Part shown: positions 1 through 12,236 of the stretch, one piece after another | How positions within the stretch are numbered: the first letter of the stretch is position 1 | Layout: each line of letters opens with the position of its first letter | Assembly (NCBI GenBank): GCA_036365515.1 | Contig: CM070876.1 | Coordinates: 134,805,394-134,869,393, forward strand | Reading direction: 5' to 3' | Source of the DNA: Torymus aiolomorphi | Taxonomy: Eukaryota; Arthropoda; Insecta; Hymenoptera; Torymidae | DNA length: 64,000 bases | Translations under genes and position numbers: made by a program | The notes under the pieces: model-generated | Told to the model about the DNA's origin: nothing | The model's database searches: none | Seen by the model: the letters and a program-made list of their open reading frames with translations, nothing else

Positions 1-632
1 ATTGGCTCCGGTCGGTATTTACGTGTTGCTCTTCGCAAATTGAACATGCACTTTCACTAGATTTTCGCCCATATTTCGGGGACTCTTGCACCCTAATATT
101 ACTCCATGCAGAGGTTAGGTACTAACTTCACGCATCACCCCGGTCGAGGAGTTTACTACTCTCCCCTTGGCTAGTCTGAACGGAATATCCACAGACCGTC
201 GGCTGCAGCCCACTCATACTGTGCCCATTCATTCGTCCATTCTCACGTTCCTCTGTCCGCGACTGCTTATTAAATATATTCGCAGCAGACCAGTCTCAGC
301 TGGCCCTTCCTCGATCCGCAACCTCGGGACGCGCCCGGTAGCATGGAAAAATGCTCATCTATGGCTAGATAGACCCCGGGGGCTAGATAGACCCCTATAG
401 ATAGATATTATATAGCTAGATAGATATTATATATTATTTATAATAATATATAAATAATATATTTATATATTATTAAAGCAAAAAATGACATTAATAGCAA
501 AGTCAATCCATACTTATTGGCAAAAACATGAATTTTTCTAACTACTTGAATAAAAATAAAATGGTAGAGTAATAAATTCTTTTCTATATTAATTACAAAG
601 ATTAAATGATTCTTTTATTAATAAATGACAGG
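1..632. other. AT-rich lead-in, no gene recognised
   Basis: The first ~350 bases have mixed composition and no convincing coding frame. Around 362-400 a short unit beginning tagatagacccc repeats, followed at about 400-475 by an AT palindrome built from atatta/taatat. It could be the 3' end of an unidentified retroelement, but I cannot assign it. Nothing else is supported. Confidence 0.4.
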
Positions 633-3600
633 TTTTGACATCGGCAATTTTTTCGTAGGCCCACAAAGTGCCCCCGAACTTATTTCTACTGCAAAATTTT
701 TCCTCATTTGATATGCGCGATCGTCAGATTTTTTTTTCGTTCTCGCACCACATTCATCCCCAATTTGGAAAGGTTCCGGACGGGTTTTGACATCGGAAAT
801 TTTTTTAGACCCACAACGTGCCCTCGAAGTTATTTCCACTGCAAAATTTTTCCTTATTTGATATGCGCGATCGTCAGATTTTTTTTTCCTTCTCGAACCC
901 CCTTCATCCCCTATTTGGGTAGGTTCCGTGCGGGTTTTGGCATCGGAAATTTTTTTTGTAATCCCAGAACGTGCCCGCGAACTTATTTCCACTGCAAAAT
1001 TTTCCTCATTTGATATGCGTGAACGTCAGATTTTTTTTCGTTCTCGCATCCCCTTCATCTCCTATTTGGCAAGGTTTCGGACGGGTATTGACACCCGGCA
1101 ATTTTTTGTAGACCCACAACGTGCCCCCAACTTATTTCCACTGTAAAATATTTCCTCACTTGATAAGCGCGATAGTCAGATTTTTTTTTTCGTTCTCGCA
1201 CCCTCGTCATCCTCTATTTGGGAAGGTTCCGGGCGGGTTTTGACGTCTGCAATTTTTTTGTAGTCCCACAACATGCCCCCGAACTTATTTCTACTGCAAG
1301 TTTTTCCTCTTCTGATAAGCGCGATCATCAGGTTTTTTTTTCGTTCTCCCTTCAATCCCTATTTTGGAAGGTTCCGGACGGGTTTTGACATCCGGAAATT
1401 TTTTTGTAGACCCACAACGTGCCCCCAACGTATTTCCGCTGTAAAATTTTTCCTCACTTGATAAGCGCGATCGTCAGATTTTTTTCGTTCTTACACCCAC
1501 TTCATCCCCTGTTTGGGAAGGTTCCGGACGGGTTTTGATATCGGCAATTTTTTTGTTGTCCCACAACGTGCCCCTAAAGTTATTTCCATTGCAATATTTT
1601 TCCTCATTTGATATGCGCGATCGTCAGATTTTTTTTTTGTTCTCGCACCTCCTTCATCCCCTATTTTGGAAGGTTCCGGACGGGTTTAGACTTCAGAAAT
1701 TTTTTTGTAGTTCCGCAACGTGCCTCCGAACTTATTTCCACTGCAAAATTATATTGATATGCGCGATCGTCAGATTTTTTTTTTCGTTCTAGCACCCCTT
1801 TCCTGTCCTCTTTGGCAAGGTTCCGGACGGGTTTTGACATCCGACAATTTTTTTGTAGACCCACAACGTGCCCCCAACTTATTTCCACTGCAAAATTTTT
1901 CCTTTCTTGGTAAGCGCGATCGTCACATTTTTTTTTTCGTTCTCGCACTCCCTTCATCCCCTATTTGGCAAGGTTCCGGACGGGTTTTGACATCGGCAAT
2001 TTTTTTGTAGACCCACAACGTGCCCCCGAAGTTATTTCCACTGCAAAATTGTCCTCATTTGACATGCGCGATCGTCAGATTTTTTTTTCTTTCTCGCACC
2101 CCCTTCATCCCCTATTTGGCAAGGTTCTGGACGGGTTTTGACATCGGCAATTTTTTTGTAGACCCACAACGTGCCCCCGAAGTTATTTCCACTGCAAAAT
2201 TCTTCCTTATTTGATATGCGCGATCGTCAGATTTTTTTTTCGTTCTTGCACCCACTTCATCCCCTGTTTGGGAAGGTTCCGGACGGGTTTTGACATACGG
2301 AAATTTTTTTGTAGAACCACAACGTGCTCCCAACGTATTTCCACTGTAAAATTTTTCCTCACTTGATAAGCGCGACCGTCAGATTTTTTCTTTCGTTCTT
2401 GCACTCACTTCATCCCCTGTTTGGGAAGGTTCCGGACAGGTTTTGACATCGGCAATTTTTTTGATGTCCCACAACGTGCCCCCGAAGTTATTTCCATTGC
2501 AACATTTTTCCTCATTTGATATGCGCGATCGTCAGTTTTTTTTTTTCGTTCTCGCACCACCTTCATCCCCTGTTTGGGAAGGTTTCGGACGAGTTTTGAC
2601 ATCGACAATTTTTTTGTTGTCCCACAACGTGCCTCCGAAGTTATTTCCATTGCAAAATTTTTCCTCATTTGATATGCGCGATCATCAGATTTTTTTTTTT
2701 CGTTCTCGCACCACATTCATCCCCTATTTGGAAAGGTTCCGGACGGGTTTTGACATCGGAAATTTTTTTTAGACCCACAACGTGCCCTCGAAGTTATTTC
2801 CACTGCAAAATTTTTCCTCTTCTGATAAGCGCGATCGTCAGATTTTTTTTCTCGTTCTCCCACCCCCTTCAGCCCCTATTTTGGAAGGTTCCGGACGGGT
2901 TTAGACTTCAGCAATTTTTTTGTAGTTCCGCAACGTGCCTCCGAACTTATTTCCACTGCAAAATTATATTGATATGCGCGATCGTCAGATTTTATTTTTC
3001 GTTCTCGCACCCCTTTCCTCTCCTCTGTGGCAAGGTTCCGGATGGGTTTTGACATCCGACAATTTTTTTGTAGACCCACAACGTTCCCCCAACTTATTTC
3101 CACTGCAAAATTTTTCCTTATTTGATATGCGCGATCGTTAGATTTTTTTTTCCTTCTCGAACTCCCTTCATCCCCTATTTGGGTAGGTTCCGTGCGGGTT
3201 TTGGCATCGGATATTTTTTTTGTAATCCCACAACGTGCCCGCGAACTTATTTCCACTGCAAAATTTTCCTCATTTGATATGCGTGAACGTCAGATTTTTT
3301 TTTCGTTCTCGCACCCCCTTCATCTCCTATTTGGCAAGGTTTCGGACGGGTATTGACATCCGGCAATTTTTTGTAGACCCACAACGTGCCCCCAACTTAT
3401 TTCCACGGTAAAATATTTCCTCACTTGATAAGCGCGATAGTCAGATTTTTTTTTTCGTTCTCGCACCCTCGTCATCCTCTATTTGGGAAGGTTCCGGGCG
3501 GGTTTTGACGTCTGCAATTTTTTTGTAGTCCCACAACATGCCCCCGAACTTATTTCTACTGCAAGTTTTTCCTCTTCTGATAAGCGCGATCATCAGGTTT

Positions 3601-5867
3601 TTTTTTCGTTCTCCCTTCAATCCCTATTTTGGAAGGTTCCGGACGGGTTTTGACATCCGGAAATTTTTTGTAGACCCACAACGTGCCCCCAACGTATTTC
3701 CACTGTAAAATTTTACCTCACTTGATAAGCGCGATCGTCAGATTTTTTTTTTCGTTCTTGCACCCACTTCATCCCCTGTTTGGGAAGGTTCCGGACGGGT
3801 TTTGACATCGGCAATTTTTTTGTTGTCCCACAACGTGCCCCCAAAGTTATTTCCATTGCAACATTTTTCCTCATTTGATATGCGCGATCGTCAGATTTTT
3901 ATTTTGTTCTCGCACCCCCTTCATCCCCTATTTTGGAAGGTTCCGGACGGGTTTAGACTTCAGAAATTTTTTTGTAGTTCCGCAACGTGCCTCCGAACTT
4001 ATTTCCACTGCAAAATTATATTGATATGCGCGATCGTCAGATTTTTTTTTTCGTTCTAGCACCCCTTTCCTGTCCTCTTTGGCAAGGTTCCGGACGGGTT
4101 TTGACATCCGACAATTTTTTTGTAGACCCACAACGTGCCCCCAACTTATTTCCACTGCAAAATTTTTCCTCACTTGATAAGCGCGATCGTCAGATTTTTT
4201 CTTTCGTTCTTGCACCCACTTCATCCCCTGTTTGGGAAGGTTCCGGACGGGTTTTGACATCGGCAATTTTTTTGTTGTCCCACAACGTGCCCCCGAAGTT
4301 ATTTCCATTGCAACATTTTTCCTCATTTGATATGCGCGATCGACAGATTTTTTTTTTCGTTCTCGACCACCTTCATCCCCTGTTTGGGAAGGTTTCGGAC
4401 GGGTTTTGACATCGGCAATTTTGTTGTTGTCCCACAACGTGCCCCCGAAGTTATTTCCATTGCAAAATTTTTCCTCATTTGATATGCGCGATCGTCAGAT
4501 TTTTTTTTTCGTTCTCGCACCACATTCATCCCCTATTTGGAAAGGTTCCGGACGGGTTTTGACATTGGAAATTTTTTTTAGACCCACAACGTGCCCTCGA
4601 AGTTATTTCCACTGCAAAATTTTTCCTCATTTGGTATGCGTGAACGTCTGATTTTTTTTTCATTCTCGCACCCCCTTCATCTCCTATTTGGCAAGGTTTC
4701 GGACGGGTTTTGACATCCGGCAATTTTTTTGTAGACCCACAACGTGCCCCCAACTTATTTCCACTGTAAAATTTTTCCTCACTTGATAAGCGCCATCGTC
4801 AGATTTTGTTTTTTCGTTCTGGCACCCACGTCCTCCCGGATTTGGGAAGATTCCGGACGGGTTTTGACGTCGGCAATTTTTTTGTTGTCCCACAATGTAC
4901 CCCCGAACTTATTTCACTGCAAAATTTGTCCTTATTTGATAAGCGCGTTCGTCAGATTTTTTTTCTCGTTCTCGCACCCCTTTCTTCTCCTCTGTGGCAA
5001 GGTTCCGGATGGGTTTTGACATCCGACAATTTTTTTGTAAACCCACAACGTGCCCCCAACTTATTTCCACTGCAAAATTTTTCCTTTCTTGGTAAGCGCG
5101 ATCGTCAGATTTTTTTTTTCGTTCTCGCACTCCCTTCATCCCCTATTTGGCAAGGTTCCGGACGGGTTTTGACATCGGCAATTTTTTTGTAGACCCACAA
5201 CGTGCCCCCGAAGTTATTTCCACTGCAAAATTTTCCTCATTTGACATGCGCGATCGTCAGATTTTTTTTTTCTTTCTCGCACCCCCTTCATCCCCTATTT
5301 GGGTAGGTTCCGTGCGGGTTTTGGCATCGGCAATTTTTTTGTAGTCCCACAACGTGCCCACGAACTTATTTCCACTGCAAAATTTTTACTCATTTAATAT
5401 GCGCGAACGTCAGATTTTTTTTTCGTTCTCGCACCCCCTTCATCCTCTATTTAGCAAAGTTCCGGGCGGGTTTTGACATCGGTTTGGACATCGGCAATCT
5501 TTTATAGACCCACAATGTGCTCCCGAACTTATTTGCACTGCAAAATTTTTCCTCATTTGATAAGCGCGATCGTCAGATTTTTTTTTCGTTCTCGCACCCC
5601 CTTCATCCCCTATGTGGGAAGATTCCGGACGGGTTTTGACATCGGCAATTTTTTTGTAGTCCCAAAAGTGCTCCCGAACTTATTTCAACTGCAAAGTTTT
5701 TGCTCATTTGATAAGCGCGATCGTCAGATTTTTTTTTCGTTCTCGCACCCCTTTTATCTGTTATTTGGAAAGAATCCGCACGGGTTTTGACATTGGCAAT
5801 TTTTTTATAAACCCACAACATGCCCTTGAACTTATTTCCACTGCAAAATTTTTCCTCATTTGATAAT
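633..5867. repeat. ~151 bp satellite array with higher-order structure
   Basis: About 35 head-to-tail units, each starting near a ttttgacatcgg-type sequence (units start at 633, 785 and 935, giving steps of 152 and 150 bases). Each unit carries a T-run, a gcgcgatcgtcaga core and a cccacaacgtgcc core. Units differ by small indels and substitutions. Blocks of variant units recur: roughly 860-1920 returns ~2265 bases later, another block returns ~3180 bases later and another ~1810 bases later. All of these are close to whole multiples of 151, which indicates amplification by unequal exchange of multi-unit blocks. Open frames on both strands are by-products of the repeat and the T-runs and are not genes. 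The array ends at a degraded last unit before 5868. Confidence 0.95.
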
Positions 5868-6713
5868 GATTTGACAAAGAATTCTTTTTCCGTGTGATAT
5901 GCCTGTAGAGGTAGATTTAGGGGTGGATTTGGGAGTGGCTACCTTTGGAAAACCTTTTTAGGTTATATTTATCACTTTTATAACATTATTTAGCAGTTAA
6001 TTCCGTTTTGAGCGGAAATGGCGATTTTGGGATTTTCTTTCACGATGAACGATCGAAAGTTCAGTCACATAGAAAGGTTTCTTGATCAATTATACCTGAA
6101 TGTATAGCGATTTAATGTTTAAGAAAGCATAGAAAGCTTGAACAAAAATGTACGTTCACCTTGATTTACTATTCATATTTCACACTCTCGAAAGTCTTAC
6201 TGAGATGAATATTTATTTTGCTTGAATTTCGCGGCAGTGAGATGATTTTAGCTGGAGGGGACTCAGGGGTTCCCACTAACAATTTGAGGCGTAGCGGGGC
6301 TTAAGAACTTAATGAGACTTTAAGTTATTTAAAGTTAATAACTTAATGCTACTTAAAGTTATTTAAAGTTAATAACTTAATGAGATTTTAAGTTATTTAA
6401 AATTAAAAACTTTACCTGTCAAAATGCCTCAAACTGTAAACAGTAAGATGCGACAATCATATGCTGTTACAAAAAAAAAACAAATTAATCATGCATTCGA
6501 TTCAGAAATACCTTGAAATTTTGTGATGTAACTAATCCTGAGTTCAATGAAAACGCAGTGTACGCAACATGTAACAAATGGCTCGAAAATATTAAAATAG
6601 CGTTCGTGAATTGACTTCAAGTTTTCGTGTAAAAGTGCGCTTGCTAACTCTTATTTCAACTGATATATCTAATAACTATTTATTGTCAGGTATACCCCAA
6701 TGCAACCAAATAT
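5868..6713. other. Intergenic DNA with a short tandem repeat at 6305-6412
   Basis: No coding frame is supported. At about 6305-6412 a ~34-35 bp unit (aacttaatg... followed by ttatttaaagtt) is present three times with changes. The rest is ordinary AT-rich sequence leading into the decayed transposon gene. Confidence 0.5.
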
Positions 6714-7989
6714 ATGATCGATGAAGCGCAAACACTGGTCAATGATGGAGATATCTGCAAACAGCCTGGAACTTACATGGGCCATTCTTTAGATAGTCAC
6801 ATTGTGTCCAAAGTCAAAGATTATTATTTAAATGATGATTTTAATTGCTCTCGTAAAGTGCAAATCAAAGTGACACAATGTCCGTTGAAGAGGATGGCAT
6901 GAAAACTAAAATAGTTAAGCGTTTTCTCACTCGCAGCATGAAAGAAATGTACACATTATTCATAGAGGAGAATCCTGAAATAGCAATGAAAATGGGCAAA
7001 TCGAAATTCTATAATTATGGCCAAAATGGGTTGTATCGCATCCACCCAACGATACGTGTCTTTGCATATATTGTAAAAATTTAAATCTAACGTTAATAGC
7101 TTTACAGAATTATAACAAAAACAAATCCAGCATTTCAGATGTCGAATCAAAAATATTTTCTTCGTTATTTTGTTCCAAAGATGATATGAAGTGTGTATTA
7201 CAAGAATGCCAAAAATTACCAAATGAAGAGACTTTGTGAAGAAACTTATAATATTTGGAAAAACATCAGATGTGCTAAATAAAACTGACACAATAGAAAA
7301 TTATTTAATAGGATTAAAAGAGCTCGCGCTCACTGTAAGCACTCATAAAATAATAAAAGAAATTCAGTGCATTGCAATAAAAAAAATAAAAATTTTAGCA
7401 AAAAATAGTGAATCTCAATTGGTTGTACATGTAGAGTTTGCAGAAAATTGGGAAATCTTACTACAAAATGAAATTCGAAGCTATCATTGGAGTAAAAATC
7501 AAATATCCATATTTACTTCAGTTTGTTATTATGGAAATGACACAACAATCAGTTATATAACAGTTACAGATAGAAGATATTACAATTATTTCAGTTGGAG
7601 CTGCGAGTCATTTAAAAAATAGATACCAATTCTATGAACTCCAAAATTCAATAGAAAATAAAAAATGGGTGTTTTCTGCAACAGGTCATGGAAAATGTCC
7701 ATGCGATGGTATTGGGGGGTTTAGTTAAACATTATGCCACAACGCACAATCTGTCTAAAAAGTATGTTGGTTTCATTAGAAATGCAGACGATTTTGTTAC
7801 TCACGTATCAAATCTATTCTTCGTCAATTAACATACGTTTGCTACCTGAAAGGATGATTTGGAAGTTTTCCGTCAGAGTAAGAAAGTAGAATGGGATGAA
7901 CATGCTAAAGAAATCAAAGGAACACAAAAATTGCACTTCTGGAAAAGTGAACAGAAAAATATTTACACTGCTAAAAGATTAAAACTTTA
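6714..7989 (+). pseudogene. Decayed transposon-derived protein (FAEN...GHGKxxxDGIGG family)
   Basis: Plus-strand fragments in shifting frames form one protein relic: 6714-6900, 6878-7084, 7236-7622 and onward to a stop near 7989. Recognisable pieces are a TRSMKEMYTLF-like segment at about 6930, a VEFAENW segment followed by HWSKNQISIFT at about 7430-7515, and GHGKCPCDGIGG at about 7684-7719. From family knowledge these blocks belong to an uncharacterised TE protein common in arthropods and cnidarians, whose acidic FAEN and GHGK..DG blocks probably lie in a DDE-like catalytic region. The copy is dead: several frameshifts, and a stop directly after the DGIGG block. I cannot name the superfamily with confidence. 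Confidence 0.55.
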
Positions 7990-8454
7990 AAAATTCATGA
8001 AAAAAAGAAATAAAAAAATAGCATATTCTCATTTACTGGAAAAGTAAGTTTTTTAATGTATAAAACCATATTAAATTTTCAGAGAAAAAACATTATAGTT
8101 TTTGAGATATTTACATTTTTTTTAATCGTCATTTTTCAGTATTTCATTAATAACTTTATAAGATGAATCTTAATCATCAATGTACAGACTTTTCTAAAAA
8201 CTAGATGAAATCCTCACATTTTGAAAAAAAAATCTCAAAAGGTTAAAGATTGAGAACGTTACAGCAGTTTGAAAATTGAGGTACTTTTTAAATTTTGTAA
8301 TCTCTATTTTTGCGTCTAATATTGATTTGGCTGTAGAGTATAACAAAAATTTTTTAAAGCAAAATCCCGAGGCACGTGTCTCCTTAAATATTATTTGGAA
8401 TACAGTCTTATAGTTTTTAGGCGAAAAAAAATTCGGTCTATAACAGCCTGCCTG
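7990..8454. other. AT-rich spacer
   Basis: About 460 bases of A/T-rich sequence without a convincing frame, RNA gene or terminal repeat. It separates the transposon relic from the Penelope-type fragment. Confidence 0.4.
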
Positions 8455-8945
8455 CATTTGAATAGAATCAGCCATTTACAGTTCAACAATAAGTACTATA
8501 AGCTGTATAAGTACTATAAGTATAATATGGAAGCTCCTATGGGCTTCAGTACGAGCCTATGGTTTGCAGGCATCACTTTAGAATTATTAGAATCATCATG
8601 CTTTAATAAATATAAAAATGAGACGTTGCTATATACGAGATTCGTGGACGATTGCATTTTGATAACCAAAAAAGATAAAAGGGACGAAATTCTCACAAAA
8701 TTCAAAAACAACAGACACTTACAACTTACAATAGAACCAAAATACAACAATACCATAAGCTTTCTGGACATCTAAGTTATTAGAACTGATAACACGAACA
8801 TTATAACTAACTGATACCGAAAAAATACTGCCTCAGGACGATAGATCTACTGCCTCTTGCACCACCCTGAATCACAATAAATAGCAGTCATATACAACTT
8901 AGTAGATAAAGCCATTAAACTCTCACATCCACAATTTCATCAAGA
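8455..8945 (+). pseudogene. Penelope-like element reverse transcriptase fragment
   Basis: The frame contains FNNKYYK, then EAPMGFSTSL (the family's GxPMGSPLSP palm block), then the catalytic RFVDDCILI block, then TIEPKYNNTISFLDI. After a stop near 8773 it continues as VIRTDNTNIITN and a NLVDKAIKLSHPQFH-like stretch to about 8945. This order of blocks is typical of Penelope-like retroelements. The fragment lacks the N-terminal part and the GIY-YIG endonuclease. It is interrupted by stops and carries a local duplication of agtactataag at about 8490-8522. It is a dead fragment. Confidence 0.7.
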
Positions 8946-9059
8946 ATTTTATTCACATAATAAATAAACATGTCACGAAGAGGTACCAGAGACACCACAT
9001 CCTCTCAATCTGAAACAGCATTGTCCTTTGATGTAGCTCGAACTCCTAGCTGAGGTATA
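8946..9059. other. Junction between Penelope fragment and gypsy 3' end
   Basis: Short stretch with no recognisable feature. The 3' LTR expected for the neighbouring minus-strand gypsy element is not visible here, so that element is probably truncated at this end. Confidence 0.35.
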
Positions 9060-9089
9060 CCTCGAGGCTGCGTATACTGCTTCAGTTTA

Positions 9090-9373
9090 TTAACAAATAC
9101 TTTTGTTCAACGCTTTGAATCCAGGTCCTCCACCTAGTAGATTACTGAAGATTAGACTTCTACCACCTTAACCGGCCCAATAAATCTAGACACCTGCTTA
9201 GCCGCAAAACGGTCCTCTGCGGACGACAGCGCATGGTTTCAGCGCCTGACGAAGTTTCCAACTTGGTAGAGGACCTCCCTTCGTTTGCGATTTTTGTTCC
9301 TTGCTTGCCTTGCTGTAGCTTTATCCATATGGCGTGGTACCAGATCAGTCGGTGAGTTTTTTATACTCCACCG
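9090..9373 (-). pseudogene. pol: Gypsy integrase C-terminal part
   Basis: The minus-strand frame contains TDLVPRHMDKATARQ, then a basic stretch, VGNFVRR, a stop where the family has a tryptophan or lysine codon, NHALSSAEDRFAAK and SRFIGPVKVVEV. In gypsy integrases this is the segment after the catalytic core, with the GDLVL...LSS...AAKL...F.GPF pattern that ends in the DNA-binding C-terminal domain. It is separated from the integrase core at 14988-15165 by the LINE insertion. A TGG-to-TGA type change and frame breaks show that it is dead. Confidence 0.7.
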
Positions 9374-9761
9374 TCATCTGAAGTGGGTCAGCGCTTTGCA
9401 TTGCGTCCTAGCACCCGTCTTTTCAGCTCCTGGGTCTTAGCTCGCGGCGGTGCCACGAATACCACGCAGCGATCTAACACTTATCAGGTGTACTTCTTGC
9501 GAGAGGATCTTCCATCCCTTGTGTCTAAATCCATCCGCATCGGACGCGTCATCATGTGCACTGCTGTACGTGCGCAAATCCCCATCCCCACTCGTGCCGT
9601 CTCATACAGCCCGCCTATAGCTCCTCCCCAAGCCTCGCCCGTGCAGTCATCATCGCTCAGCGACCGCGATTTTGCTCCGCAAACATCGCCCCCCACAATC
9701 CCTCATCCAAGCGGCGTGCCTCTATATACCTATAATATATCTAACTTATATATAAATATAT

Positions 9762-10787
9762 TGTGACGAGGAGCACGCTTAACAGCGGTGCCCTCGTCGC
9801 CTCGCATTCCTCGTTGCCTGCGCTGGCCAAAGCCCGTGTACATACGAAGTATTTGTGTGTACACTTACACGGGCTTTTCTTTGTTTACGAGGATTCGGCA
9901 ACGACGCAAGGTGTGAAGTACGCACACACATAGACACACACGCAGGCAGAGGTACTAGCGGAGAGGGGAGCGACGCTGGAGAGCGCGAGAGAGCGCGTCT
10001 AATTGCCGCGGGGAGTCTAATCTCGGCGCCTGCGGGCGCAGGCCGGCGAGAGTCACGGCTGAATAGCCAACGCGCGCGCGCAATTGTTTCGGCAAGAAGC
10101 CACGTAGCTCTATCGAAGAGAGAGAAAGAAAGAGAGAGAGAGAGTACCGAGACTGACGATGCCCTGCCAGCTCTGCTGCCCGTCTTCGCTGAACAGCTCC
10201 ATCAGCGCAGAGGCCGTCGTTATTATCAGCGCAGAGACCGTCTTCTTCGTCAGCGGCGAGACGCAGCTGACAGGACGAGCGGCGCCGGGGCAGCGGCGAG
10301 TCCAACACCAGCGAGCATCACTCTCTCCCAGAAAGGCTAGTACAGTTACTCCAGGCCTCGTGTTGGCCAGCGCGCGTGTGATAGCGAGTGCGAGAGCTTG
10401 TATCGCCGCTGAACGCCGGTAATCGGCTGCGCACGGCGATCGCTCTCGGGTTAGAGTGCGGGGGCGGAAACCCCGGTTGTGAGGCCGCGTTCGATGCGCG
10501 TGCACTAGAGTTCATGTGAAATCTCCGTTGTTGTCGGCGCGGTTAAAGCAAGTAATTTAGAATCACGTGATTATTGTCGGGTGAACATTGTGAGGAATTA
10601 TGAATAAATGAAAAGTGTTCTTATATGCTGGTATTATTTACGAGTGCCTTCTCCAAATAACTTTCCTCTCTCAATACAGGAGTCGCCATCCCACCGACTC
10701 CGCGATGATTGGAGCGTCAGCCTCCAGATCCGGCTCAAATAAATAAGTTGTTGCGTATACACAGGGAAAATTAAGGTGCAACGTTAC
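9762..10787 (+). mobile_element. Probable solo LTR inside the LINE 5' region
   Basis: The segment begins TGTGACG and ends CGTTACA, which are near-inverted termini of the TG...CA type. It is flanked by atatat at 9756-9761 and at 10788-10793. It is GC-rich unlike its flanks, contains an AATAAA at about 10603 and a GA-rich run at about 10119-10144, and has no internal retroviral coding region. These features suit a solo LTR of about 1026 bp. The flanking repeat is low in complexity, so the target duplication could be coincidence; the alternative is that this is simply LINE 5' UTR. Confidence 0.5.
9832..9881. other. Strong hairpin
   Basis: AAAGCCCGTGTA and its complement TACACGGGCTTT flank a short loop. 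This is a perfect 12 bp stem near the start of the putative LTR. Its role is unknown; a structured 5' RNA or a cruciform is possible. Confidence 0.6.
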
Positions 10788-10870
10788 AATATATACCTTG
10801 CCCGTCTCTCGACCCAGTACCAAAATCGCACTGTCCTGCGTCACAAACCTCCCTCTATCGTAACCGGCCA

Positions 10871-12236
10871 TGAATGCGGAAAATCAGGAGAGTGACCAGG
10901 CACTGACTCTACAGCGAACGATTGTCAGTAATGCGAGGAATCAATCAGTGAAGCTGAACCGTATTTCAAAGATTTTGTCGACATGTTCTCCAGATTTCAT
11001 GCCGAGCACACACAGGCATTAACCGAGGATACTCGTGTCATAGCCGAGAATACGAGTGACATAAATAGTCTAATTGTTCGCATTGATGCGCTTAAGCGGA
11101 GCCAGCAACTTATGAACGCCGAACACAAGGCTGAGCTGAGAGCAGTCTGCACTGATATCAATGTTGTAACCCGGAGGCATGCGATAGACGACCAATGCGA
11201 GGTTCTCGCTAAAGAGATCTCAACTGCAGTGTTCCTTGATCCCCTGCAGGTGATTACGGCGCATCTGACGGCACTTGATCTGCCTCGCTTTGTCGCATAT
11301 GTGTCGCACTGCCGCGAGTGGACACCGCCTAGGTACGATGCGTAACCCAACACTGGCACCGATTCGCCCGGCGAAACTCGGTTGACCAGAGCCCTCGCAC
11401 AGTGGTGCCGATCGATGCAAAAGTGATGAAAATTCGTGCTTTAGTACAATAAGGCTCAAAAAATTTTTATAAAATACGTTTTGGATTCGTGAAGTAATTT
11501 CCTACGATAAATTGTTTCCCTCATGGCTGTAGCATTGCTCTTTTTTTAGTAAGGAATACGTTAAATGCCGTTTTTTTGGAGTTTATTTATTTTTTTTTTG
11601 TTTTTAAGTAGGATTAATTTTTTTTTTGTTTTATAATAAGCGCCTATTTTTTATAAATATAATTTTTTTCAAACAACTGCGTAAGTCCTAGAATTTTGAA
11701 AAAAATTATATTTATAAAAAATGGGCGCTTATTATAAAAAAAATAAAAAAAATTAATTCTACTTAAAAACAAAAAGAAAAAAAATAAACTCCAAAAAACG
11801 GCATTTAACGTATTCATTACTAAAAAAATGAGCAATGCTACAGCCATGAGGGAAACGATTTATTGTAGGAAATTACTTCAGGAGTCCCAAACGTATTTTA
11901 TAAAAATTTTTTTAGCCTTATTGTGCTAAAGCACGAATTTTCATCACTTTTGAGTAGATAGGCATCACTGTGCCTCGTCTTCACGCTCGGCTCTTTAACA
12001 TCAAATACCCTGCTCAAGATGACGTTGTGGCCACACGCTATCCACGCTCTGTTAAAACGTGCTACCGCCGCCTATAAATTACTAGGATGTGAGCGTCTCA
12101 TCGTAAAAAATATGGTTGTTTTCACGCGACCCTCGAAAACTGTCCCACTAATCCATATCTACCGTGATGGTGATCTAGATGCGTTGATTAACACCTCGAC
12201 TTGCGCTGGCAGATCCGTACAAATATAAACACATGT
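10871..12236 (+). pseudogene. LINE ORF1 relic (coiled coil, nucleic-acid-binding type)
   Basis: A frame opens with ATG at 10871 (MNAENQESDQAL...), shifts near 10980 into a coiled-coil-rich stretch (10983-11345, with repeated heptad-like Ile/Leu/Ala positions), and resumes after a palindromic insertion at 12019-12228 with LWPHAIHALLKRATAAYKLLG and PLIHIYRDGDLDALI. Position just upstream of the endonuclease and the coiled coil suit a LINE ORF1 protein, which binds the element RNA. No zinc knuckle is visible. It is broken by at least two frameshifts and one insertion. Confidence 0.6.
11418..11952. mobile_element. 535 bp palindromic (foldback) MITE in LINE ORF1
   Basis: The left arm begins caaaagtgatgaaaattcg and the right arm ends with its complement. 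The arms, each about 240 bases, can be followed inward with few mismatches to a loop near 11690. The arms contain long T- and A-runs. No clear target duplication is visible and there is no coding capacity. It lies inside the ORF1 relic, so it inserted after the LINE or was carried by that lineage. Confidence 0.8.

Noticed and set aside
618..5821. Many overlapping open frames of 60-170 codons on both strands with repeated Lys/Arg- or Phe-rich peptides
   Set aside because: They are translations of the satellite unit; T-runs give Phe or Lys runs, and frames drift with unit indels. No start context or family motif.
633..5867. CRISPR-like regular repetition
   Set aside because: Repeats are contiguous ~151 bp units without unique spacers; the DNA is eukaryotic satellite.
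9855..10505. Overlapping GC-rich frames on both strands (up to 161 codons)
   Set aside because: Composition-driven frames in the probable solo LTR; simple GA and GC repeats, no domain.
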